64,000 nt of DNA from Pyrus communis (taxonomy: Eukaryota; Streptophyta; Magnoliopsida; Rosales; Rosaceae), in assembly GCF_963583255.1 (NCBI RefSeq), contig NC_084804.1, positions 16,124,723 to 16,188,722 on the forward strand, read 5' to 3'. Made by a program: the position numbers and the translations under genes. The stretch's first letter is position 1. Every line of letters begins with the position of its first letter. This document shows, piece by piece, positions 56,231-64,000 of the stretch. Below the pieces are notes generated by a model. It searched no databases. It worked only from the letters and a program-made list of their open reading frames with translations, and was not told where the DNA came from.

Positions 56231-59200
56231 GAGCTACTAGGATCCCTCCTAGTTCACGAGCAACGCATTCAGAAGAATGCAAGCCCCACAACGCTAGAGC
56301 AAGCTTTGGAGTCAAAGTTGAATATTGACAAACCAAATAAAGGTCGTGGGCAGTGGAACTCACGTCGTGGGAGCTCATCCAACCGTAGCCGAGGACGAGC
56401 CCGAGGAAGAGGTCGAGGCTATGCACAAAATCAAGGTCAGTCTCAGGAGTGGAGATCTACTCGAGGAAAGGCGCATATCCAGTGTCACAACTGTAAGCAA
56501 TATGGACATTATGCCAATGAATGTTCACATAAAAATGGTGAGCATGTCAACATGGCAGAATCAAGTGGAAATACTGATGAAGAACTTACAGTCTTACTAG
56601 CACACCATGATTCCAGTAGCCAACAAGATGTTTGGTATTTGGACTCTGGTGCAAGCAATCACATGTGTGGAAAGAAGGAGTTTTTTGCCGAACTCAAAGA
56701 AGGGGCCTATGGATCTGTAAGTCTTGGTGACTCCTCAAAGTTGCCAGTTGAAGGCAAAGGGAAGATCAAGATCATCCAGAAGGATGGAAGAGAAAAATAC
56801 ATCTCCGATACCTACTACATACCAGGTATGAAAAACAACATTCTGAGCATTGGTCAACTGCTCCAGAAAGGGTACATTATACATATGGAGAACATGCTTC
56901 TCACTCTCAGGAATGCAAGGAGAAAGCTTATTGCACGTGTTCGAATGTCAAAGAACCGGATGTTTCCGTTGAATTTGAACACAAAGATTGGAAGCTGCAA
57001 CATCGGTGTAATGGAAGATGAGTCATGGAAATGGCATCTTCGATTTGGCCATCTTAATTTCAATGGCCTAAAGTTGCTGTCAAGTGGAGGAATGGTTCGT
57101 GGTCTACCCCAGATTGAAGCCACACGCCAAGTATGTGAAGGTTGTGTGCTTGGCAAGCAAGCACGACTATCGTTCCCTGTTGGTGATACATGGAGAGCAA
57201 AGGCACCACTACAGTTGGTGCACACAGATATATGTGGTCCATTGGATCCCATGTCCTATGGAGGTAATAGGTATTTTATTACCTTCATTGATGATTTCAG
57301 TAGAAAGACTTGGGTCTATTTTCTCAAGGAGAAGTCAGCTGCCCTAAAAATTTTCAAGGAGTTCAAGGCACTCACAGAGGCAGAAAGTAACCACAAGCTT
57401 GTGGCTGTGAGATCAGATAGAGGTGGAGAGTACACATCCAATGCTTTCCAAGCATACTGCAAGGAGCAAGGAATTAGGCATCAACTTACTGCTGCCTATA
57501 CCCCACAGCAAAATGGGATAGCCGAAAGAAAGAATCGAACCATCCTTGACATGACAAGGTCCATGCTTAAGGAGAAGAATTTGCCAAAAGAGTTATGGGC
57601 AGAAGCTGTAGCTTGTTCGATTTATTTGTTGAATCGATGTCCAACAAAGAGTGTCAAGAGGATGACACCACAAGAGGCTTGGAGTGGATACAAGCCGAAT
57701 GTTACACACCTAAGAATTTTTGGGTGTGTTGCATATGCTCAAGTTCCAGAAGCCAAGAGGAGGAAACTTGATGATAGAGGTGAGAAGTGTGTGTTTGTGG
57801 GCTATAGTGAAGAGTCCAAGGCATACAAGCTCTACAACCCACTAACTGGCAAACTAGTGGTTAGTAGAGATGTCATCTTCAGTGAGGAAGAGACATGGAC
57901 GTGGAACAACAAAGAAGTCAGTAAAGAGAAGATCGTCTCCACTGATTTTGAAGAACCAGAAGTTGTACCACCGATTGAGCAACAGCCGGCTCAAACAATC
58001 ACAACAACTCCAGTGCACAGAATTGCAAGGAGTGGTCCTACATCTAGTGAGGAAAGCAGCTCCTCAACTCCAGTGAGGTTAAGGAATCTCACAGAGATTT
58101 ATGGACAAGAAGAAGAAGAAGAAACCAACCTTTTCTGCTTGTATGCAGACCACGAGCCTTTCTCATTCAATGAAGCTGTGGAAGAAGATTGTTGGAAGAA
58201 AGCCATGGAAGAAGAGATCCATGCCATCGAGAAGAATGACACTTGGGAGCTGACAAAGCTCCCACCAAATCAGAAGGCTATTGGTGTCAAGTGGGTTTAC
58301 AAGATCAAACGCACTGCAGATGGGAGTGTGGATCGATACAAATCAAGGCTTGTAGCAAAGGGCTACAAACAGAAGTATGGAGTGGACTATGATGAAGTCT
58401 ATGCTCCAGTTGCGAGACTTGACACGGTAAGATTGCTAATCTCTCTTGCCGCACATCATAAATGGAAAATTTATCAACTAGATGTCAAGTCAGCCTTCCT
58501 TAATGGAGTACTTGAGGAAGAAGTGTACGTGGAACAACCGGAAGGCTTCCAAGTACAAGGAGAAGAAGATAAGGTGTATCGTTTGAAGAAGGCTTTGTAC
58601 GGCCTCAAGCAAGCACCACGAGCTTGGAACTCAAGGATCGACAACTACCTTCACCAAAATGGATTTCAGAAATGTCCATACGAGCATTCAGTTTACATGA
58701 AGAATGGTGAAAAAGGGGAGTTCTTAATTATTTGTCTCTATGTAGATGATTTATTGTTTACAGGAAACAATGAGGCAATGTTCCATGAGTTCAAGCAATC
58801 CATGTTCAGTGAATTCGAGATGACTGACAATGGATTAATGTCATACTTTCTTGGCATAGAAGTGAAGCAAGAAAGTGATGGTATCTACATCTCTCAACAA
58901 AGGTACATGAGAGACATATTGAAGAAGTTCAATATGGACAAGTGCAACACTGTCAATACCCCAGTCGCAACTGGATTGAAGCTGTCCAAAGGAGGAGAGG
59001 GTGAGTTTGTAAACTCAACAGTGTACAAAAGCCTCGTTGGAAGCCTAAGGTACCTTACAATCACAAGACCTGATATAGTTTATGGTGTTGGACTCGTGAG
59101 TCGATACATGGAAACACCAAGGGAGTCTCATTGGCTGGCCGCCAAGAGAATTTTGAGGTACATAAGAGGTACTCTAAACTATGGTCTATTTTATAATTTT

Positions 59201-59683
59201 GGTGAAGATGCAAAATTATTTGGTTATTCAGATAGTGATTGGGGAGGTGACCAAGATGAAAGGAAAAGCACAACTGGCTATGTGTTTTTTCTAGGATCAA
59301 CAGCTTTCTCATGGACTTCAAAGAAGCAATCAATTGTTGCTTTGTCATCATGTGAAGCCGAGTATGTTGTTGTAGCCTCAACCGTGTGTGAGGCAATTTG
59401 GTTAAGAAATCTGTTGAAGTCAGTGTGTCATCCACAAGTGGAATCGACTGTGATTCACGTAGATAACGTGTCTGCAATCAAACTTGCAAAGAATCCTGTT
59501 CAACATGGAAGGAGCAAGCACATTGATACCAGGTTCCATTTTCTAAGGGACCATGTGAAGCAAAAGACAATTGAACTTGTCTACTGTCACACCAAGGAAC
59601 AAGTGGCAGACATCTTCACAAAGCCATTGCCAATTGAAACATTCCGGCTACTGCGTGAAATGCTAGGAATGAAGGCGTTTTGA
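56231..59683 (+). CDS. Copia gag C-terminus and pol: zinc knuckle, protease, integrase, RT, RNase H
   Basis: Same frame as the gag part; the first Met after the stop is at 56306 (1125 codons from there). Residues counted from 56306: an arginine/glycine-rich stretch (22-40), zinc knuckle [14 protein letters not shown] (60-73), protease [13 protein letters not shown] (D at 113), pre-integrase [13 protein letters not shown], integrase with [18 protein letters not shown] and [10 protein letters not shown] (D-D-E), reverse transcriptase from [10 protein letters not shown] to the catalytic YVDDLLFTG (about 811-819), and RNase H with [12 protein letters not shown] and [10 protein letters not shown]. 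It ends [16 protein letters not shown]. All catalytic motifs are present and uninterrupted. Because pol is normally made as one polyprotein starting at 55661, the upstream TAA probably silences it. Confidence 0.93.
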   Translation, partial: ELLGSLLVHEQRIQKNASPTTLEQALESKLNIDKPNKGRGQWNSRRGSSSNRSRGRARGRGRGYAQNQGQSQEWRSTRGKAHIQCHNCKQYGHYANECSHKNGEHVNMAESSGNTDEELTVLLAHHDSSSQQDVWYLDSGASNHMCGKKEFFAELKEGAYGSVSLGDSSKLPVEGKGKIKIIQKDGREKYISDTYYIPGMKNNILSIGQLLQKGYIIHMENMLLTLRNARRKLIARVRMSKNRMFPLNLNTKIGSCNIGVMEDESWKWHLRFGHLNFNGLKLLSSGGMVRGLPQIEATRQVCEGCVLGKQARLSFPVGDTWRAKAPLQLVHTDICGPLDPMSYGGNRYFITFIDDFSRKTWVYFLKEKSAALKIFKEFKALTEAESNHKLVAVRSDRGGEYTSNAFQAYCKEQGIRHQLTAAYTPQQNGIAERKNRTILDMTRSMLKEKNLPKELWAEAVACSIYLLNRCPTKSVKRMTPQEAWSGYKPNVTHLRIFGCVAYAQVPEAKRRKLDDRGEKCVFVGYSEESKAYKLYNPLTGKLVVSRDVIFSEEETWTWNNKEVSKEKIVSTDFEEPEVVPPIEQQPAQTITTTPVHRIARSGPTSSEESSSSTPVRLRNLTEIYGQEEEEETNLFCLYADHEPFSFNEAVEEDCWKKAMEEEIHAIEKNDTWELTKLPPNQKAIGVKWVYKIKRTADGSVDRYKSRLVAKGYKQKYGVDYDEVYAPVARLDTVRLLISLAAHHKWKIYQLDVKSAFLNGVLEEEVYVEQPEGFQVQGEEDKVYRLKKALYGLKQAPRAWNSRIDNYLHQNGFQKCPYEHSVYMKNGEKGEFLIICLYVDDLLFTGNNEAMFHEFKQSMFSEFEMTDNGLMSYFLGIEVKQESDGIYISQQRYMRDILKKFNMDKCNTVNTPVATGLKLSKGGEGEFVNSTVYKSLVGSLRYLTITRPDIVYGVGLVSRYMETPRESHWLAAKRILRYIRGTLNYGLFYNFGEDAKLFGYSDSDWGGDQDERKSTTGYVFFLGSTAFSWTSKKQSIVALSSCEAEYVVVASTVCEAIWLRNLLKSVCHPQVESTVIHVDNVSAIKLAKNPVQHGRSKHIDTRFHFLRDHVKQKTIELVYCHTKEQVADIFTKPLPIETFRLLREMLGMKAF

Positions 59684-59695
59684 TTTGAGGAGGTG

Positions 59696-60136
59696 TGTTG
59701 GAAATTCAAATCAAAACAGGTTGCTATTGTTGAAAATCAATGTCAAAGTTAGGCATTGAAAGTTAGGCAATGTTAGGTATGGTTGAATAAAAATTATTAG
59801 GTGCAATTAATGTGTTTTGTGTGGTAATAAATAATCTTAGTTTAATCATTTGGTTTGCTATAAATACCCAAGTTCTCAAGCATTGTATATCATCCCATCC
59901 AAATCCCACTTCCAATTGTGAAGAAGCTTGTAAGCTTTCTTATTCCAACAATTTGTAAACCTTTTCATATATCAAAGTCCAAGTGTTTTGCCAAAGCTTG
60001 TTGCTTCCCTCCTTTCTCTATTTCTTTCTTTGTCCAATTTTATTTGAGAGTGCAAAGTGAAAGAGGTGTGATAGAGTTTGTAAACTTATCATCCACATAT
60101 TTTGGTATTGAGTTAGTAAACTGTCAAATACCAACA
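59696..60136 (+). repeat. 3' LTR of the young copia
   Basis: 441 bp, identical to the 5' LTR except two bases. The 87-codon frame at 59918 merely copies LTR sequence and is not a gene. Confidence 0.95.
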
Positions 60137-60141
60137 GTTTC

Positions 60142-61258
60142 ATGCATGCCTTCGATCCCTTTACGTACTCTGTGTGATTAACTTGCAGGCAGCTGCCTTC
60201 ATTCCAGCTGAGGTTCTTGTTCGATGAGCCCAATCCAAAGCCCATCATATCACTGCCTCTCAAGGAATGTTTGATAGGATTGGCCAATAGCCATGCATAT
60301 GGATAATTTCATTTCAACTTTATTTTTTCATGTGCCGGTCTCACAATTTTCGAATGATCTTACAAAATATACGGTGTATTGCAACTAGTACACGGTTTTG
60401 CAGCTTTGCTGGTGCATGTTGTGCATTTTCGACAGGAAAACATCACATATGTTGATTTGCTTTTACGTTTGTTAAAATTCAAGTGGTATTTTTGCATCCA
60501 TGAAACTTCAAATCAAGACACTCTTATTTTACAGTTCATCACATGCATGTTCGCTTCTTTATTTGCCACTAGATAGTCCAAGAGTGGCAAAGTCACACAA
60601 AAGATTTTTCTTTCATTAATCTTGAGTGAATTTGCAATTTGATCTCAATATTTTCTGAAAGTGTAAGGTATTTGATGAAATATGTTGAAGAAGTGCCTTT
60701 CATAAGCTAACAAATTCTAGGACACACATATTGGTTATTTCGGTACATTTTTTTTCAAATTTTTACAATAACAAACTTCTGATTCAGCCACAATTGCAAG
60801 TATATGTTATAATACTTAATTAGTATACGTGAATTGATATAATCAACTAATTAATATAGGGTGAAATTTTTTTTAAAACATATTTGCGCTATATACCATG
60901 CTAAAAGAATTAGAAAAAAAAAAAAAAAACCTTTTTCTTTTATGTTAGAGGGTTTGAACCCTAAGCATAGTGCACTCCCACTCATTATCCTACATACCTA
61001 TCACTAGCTAGGCTAACCCAAATACATAGCGTAAAGAAATAAAGTACAACATCAAACTAGGAATGGCTACTTCATCACACATTCAAAGTTGAAACTGAAT
61101 TTCATATTCCAAGTGAGTAGGACCTTTTTGTTACGATGGTTCAAGTCTTACTCTTCGAGGGCGGTCCCATAGAAATAGTTGAATTTCAACCATTTTCTGT
61201 TGCTCTAGTCAAATTACCACTCTTTTTTTGACACGAACCAACTCTTCTATATGGAGTA
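60142..61258. other. Host flank and intergenic DNA
   Basis: 60142-60290 may continue the disrupted relic described at 54961 (minus strand). The rest is AT-rich without recognised features. An A-run lies at about 60915-60930. Confidence 0.4.
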
Positions 61259-61412
61259 GGATTCTCTCCTCTCCTATTCTCATCCCCTTCACTCTTCTCT
61301 TCTCACATATTGATTTTTGTCTTATTGTTTTTGTAAAAAAATCAATATAAAATGTTGACATGACTTAACCGTGACCGTTCAAATAAAAAGAAAGATATCC
61401 TCCTTCTTTCTA
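61259..61412. mobile_element. MITE, copy 2, truncated and inverted
   Basis: Starts AGGATTCTCTCCTCTCC and continues with CTATTCTCATC, TTGTCTTATTG, AATGTTGACATGACTTAACC and GTGACCGTTCAA. In reverse order this matches the MITE at 19847-20018. The far end has decayed. Confidence 0.5.
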
Positions 61413-61981
61413 TGTATGTTCCTAGGAGATGGCGCTTTAGTGGATGAGGCCTAGGGATGGGCTGGAAATTTAGACTGATGGAGTGGTAGTGGCGTTCACA
61501 GTTTACGTACCCAACTTTTCAAAGTAGGAACATCAACTTGAAAAGATACCTAGCTAGCTTTTGCAAGTACACATCAACTCTTTTATCGTGATGAACCATG
61601 AGAAATTTGTTTCTTTAACCACTAAAAATGGAGGCATGTGGACAAATGTATGCTAATATATAGTTGGTGCTTTTCTTAGACCAAATGCAATGTTTGGTTA
61701 AAGCTTAAATTAAGCTTTAATATATCCCAAAGTATTTTCAATCATAAGGTTAAAATACATCATGGGGAGAAAAATTGGTTTTTGGTTTGATTCCGCACAG
61801 AAATTGAGTTAGGGATAAAGGGTTGGCCCACCATTATGCATATGTGGACGCGCTGGCTTTTATTTCATATGCAGCACAATGACAAAACCTCACCCGTTGG
61901 GTTCTACGGCTTTGTCAGCCACTTTCGACAAGCCCAACGACTCTTTTTTTTTGTCCAACGATTGGCGACTTTGGATTATTG
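61413..61981. other. Intergenic, nothing recognised
   Basis: No gene, repeat end or RNA recognised between the truncated MITE and the Cassandra solo LTR. Confidence 0.5.
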
Positions 61982-61986
61982 GTTGA

Positions 61987-62271
61987 TGTCACATTCCGGC
62001 CCGGGACGGACCACTTTCCAGGCCCGACTTCACTACCGTAGCACGATATTGTTCGCTTTGGGCTTACCATTCCCTCACGGTTTTGTTTTTGGGAACTCAC
62101 GAGCAACTTCCCAATGGGTCACCCATCATGGGATTGCTTTAGCCCCCTTCTCGCTTAACTTCGGAGTTCCTACGGAACCCGAAGCCAGTGAGCTCCCAAA
62201 AGACCTCGTGCTAGGTAAGGATGAGAATATACATTTAAGAATCACTTCCTTGGGCGATGTGGGATGTCACA
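61987..62271 (-). mobile_element. Cassandra solo LTR (285 bp)
   Basis: Starts TGTCACATTCCGG and ends GGGATGTCACA, the reverse complement of the Cassandra LTR. TSD GTTGA is at 61982-61986 and 62272-62276. No interior and no second LTR, so LTR-LTR recombination removed the rest. The 5S-like region (AACTCCGAAGTTAAGCG, here on the minus strand near 62150) is still recognisable. The 146-codon frame over it is not a gene. Confidence 0.95.
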
Positions 62272-62276
62272 GTTGA

Positions 62277-62541
62277 TCCAACGGTCTAGATTCAATTTTT
62301 ATTTATTTATTTATTTATTATAATTACATTACATTAAACGATTGAGATTGAATATGAGCAAATTTAATGGTAAAAAAAATTGCCGGCCCTAAATTAAACC
62401 CTACAGGTAAAACAGTTAAAAATAGTTAAATTAAAATTCATCAAAAAACTCTATAAATACTTAAGTATTTGTTCAAACATCCACACAAAATTTACTATAA
62501 ATACTCTATAAATGACTAATTTAAACTCCACTGGTGTACTA
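62277..62541. other. Short intergenic spacer
   Basis: AT-rich with an ATTT-repeat near 62300-62320. No feature recognised. Confidence 0.5.
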
Positions 62542-62544
62542 TTA

Positions 62545-62909
62545 CACTATGTTTGGATAAGGGAAATAAACATGGAATTTTGGTAAAAGTTGGAATTTAT
62601 AAATTGACAGGCACCAATTCTCTTATTTGGATTCATAAACATAGAAATTTAGAATTTCCGCGTGGAAAAAAAAACTTGGAATTTGGGACCACCAAATCCC
62701 AAGTTCAAATTCCATGTAAATAGGTGTCATTTCTCAATTTCTATGATTGAGAGTTTAAAAATAACAAATTCCGTATTCAATTCCATTGTTATTTTAGGTT
62801 AACCAAACAAGAAAATTTACAAATTCTAGAAAATAAAATCTCGTCATTTCAATTTTCATCATTTTTTAAATTATTTAGTAATCTTAAATTTCTTCACCCA
62901 AACATAGTG
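62545..62909. mobile_element. Short TIR element (MITE), 365 bp, TSD TTA
   Basis: Begins CACTATGTTTGG and ends CCAAACATAGTG, exact 12-bp inverted repeats, flanked by TTA (62542-62544 and 62910-62912). Further complementary blocks inside (TGGAATTT/AAATTCCA-like) make it partly palindromic. A 3-bp TTA duplication fits PIF/Harbinger MITEs; a CACTA-type tip with a 3-bp TSD would also fit CACTA. The superfamily is not decided. Confidence 0.75.
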
Positions 62910-62912
62910 TTA

Positions 62913-64000
62913 GGGCATCCAAAGATTCAACTATGCACAAACCTCCGAGCAATGAATTGAATACCGGAAGAAAAAAAAAAAAAACCAACTACTTATATCA
63001 AGACGACTATTCTGAATGAGCAATAATGTTAAAGAGAAATTATATTTTTGTACTATATTTGTATATCACATGATGTGACAAATGATGCACACAACCAACA
63101 TCTAATAAGATAAATTTATTAACTAATATTGTACGTATACATCACTCGTTATATCATACAATATGTTACACAAATATATTCTTCTGATATATATATTTTT
63201 TTTTCGAAAACATTGCTGATTCAGGTTCATGAAAGTTTCACAAGGGACAAAAAGAGATGTAGAACTTTAGTAATAGCATATTGACTGGGGTCAATTCCGA
63301 AATTGACTGATTCAAAGATGTCATATAAGTATGATTTATTTGGCTACCTACCTCTAAAGATCTAATCACGTATTAAACATAAGGTAAGTATAGGTCACAA
63401 TTGTCCTGCCACACCTAACTTTAACTTTCAAGTGCCACCGATCCACCCATCCTAACTTACAACTGTCTCATTACAGAGAGTTTCCATGTCTCTTTCGATT
63501 TCAACTTTGACTGTTTTAGGCATGTCTCTTGCCACGTATGTGACAAATACAAAACCAAACCCTATGACACATTTTACACAGTGCTTTACAACAGTTATGT
63601 CCAATGGTTGCACACTACCACAAAGATGAACAAGTAATTATTCATATTAGTTCTATTTAAATTATATCAATTACAAATCATATGGACAGAGGTTTCCTAA
63701 GTTGGTAAATGGTTTTACCAAGTCTTCTTACTTATAGGTAATAAGTCATTTATTATTGTTATTGGATTTGATTTGATGCCAATGAGTTGCACATGCACAT
63801 TTTGGATTGGATTCCTTTGTTTTATAGACAATTTCTAAATTTCCTTTTCTATTTGTCTCCTAATAATGAGTTTTCTGGAATTTTTATAGGGAGAACTACG
63901 TGTGTGCAAAAAAATGTGGAAGGAATTGATGGATCTTAGTTTTATTCTAATTATCTTTGATTAAGCTGATCAAGTGATCAGGCGTGTAATTACTTTGATT
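62913..64000. other. Intergenic DNA to the right edge, nothing recognised
   Basis: AT-rich with an A-run at about 62970-62983. No ORF with a recognisable domain, no terminal repeats and no RNA gene seen. Confidence 0.5.

Larger units (their letters stand above)
55176..60136 (+). mobile_element. Nearly intact Ty1/copia retrotransposon (4961 bp)
   Basis: LTRs 55176-55616 and 59696-60136, both 441 bp, differing at only two positions by eye (an A/C and a C/T change). TSD GTTTC on both sides. The primer site TGGTATCAGAGC (tRNA-iMet type) is at 55620, and a polypurine tract (TTTGAGGAGGTG) abuts the 3' LTR. The gag-pol frame is open from 55661 to 59683 except for one TAA at 56228-56230. Two LTR differences imply a very recent insertion. 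At an assumed plant rate of about 1.3e-8 per site per year this is of the order of 0.2 million years; that rate is an assumption. Confidence 0.97.

Noticed and set aside
59061..59477. 138-codon minus-strand ORF in the young copia
   Set aside because: A shadow of the reverse transcriptase/RNase H coding frame.
60930..61030. tRNA-like GGTTTGAACCCTA motif, also near 17123
   Set aside because: A T-loop-like string alone. No acceptor stem or cloverleaf could be drawn around it.

Overview
This is a window of a plant (eudicot) nuclear genome. The evidence is spliced plant genes (a NAC transcription factor and a LOG-type cytokinin-activating enzyme), plant Ty1/copia and Ty3/gypsy retrotransposons, hAT and CACTA DNA transposons, and three insertions of a Cassandra-type TRIM whose LTR carries a 5S-rRNA-like segment. 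The Cassandra LTR and other repeats look like those of Rosaceae (apple/pear group), but that placement is from memory and should be tested. No prokaryotic, organellar, rRNA-array, tRNA or CRISPR feature was seen.

Only two host genes can be modelled with confidence. A NAC gene runs off the left edge on the minus strand (start codon at 573, two exons visible). A complete seven-exon LOG gene lies on the minus strand at 41747-40234 (230 residues). Several exon-like scraps (about 19.7-20.1 kb, 21.07 kb joined to 35.8 kb, 54.1-54.35 kb, 54.96-55.17 kb joined to 60.1-60.3 kb) look like host gene relics, some of them split by transposons.

Most of the rest is layered mobile DNA whose order can be read from target site duplications (TSDs). 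(1) 5322-14967: a minus-oriented hAT element with an 8-bp TSD (GGATTAAA), invaded by a CACTA element (5513 to about 12512, right end lost) and by a collapsed gypsy element (12878-14727). (2) 15.4-16.3 kb: the 3' end of a LINE. (3) About 16.49-18.47 kb: a TIR element containing a second hAT (16921-18202, TSD GCGCTAGG) that seems to carry fragments of a host gene. (4) 21169-35807: a decayed minus-strand copia (TSD AGATG) split near its 3' end by a young 9.7-kb gypsy (21637-31330, TSD GATCA). This gypsy keeps RNase H and integrase, shows no reverse transcriptase, and has a 204-codon antisense coiled-coil ORF downstream. (5) 43492-44131 and 48082-48758: two complete Cassandra elements (TSDs CAGAA and TTTCT), the second inside an LTR of a decayed copia spanning about 44.5-48.9 kb. 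(6) 51.3-52.65 kb: a TIR element with a 142-bp tandem repeat. (7) 52894-54008: another hAT copy (TSD CAAGAGGG), sister to 3067-4184. (8) 55176-60136: a nearly intact, very young copia (TSD GTTTC; LTRs differ at two of 441 positions) with one in-frame stop in gag. (9) 61987-62271: a Cassandra solo LTR (TSD GTTGA). (10) 62545-62909: a short TIR element (TSD TTA).

The host genes therefore sit as small islands in a region shaped by successive nested insertions, deletions, LTR recombination and probable gene-fragment capture.
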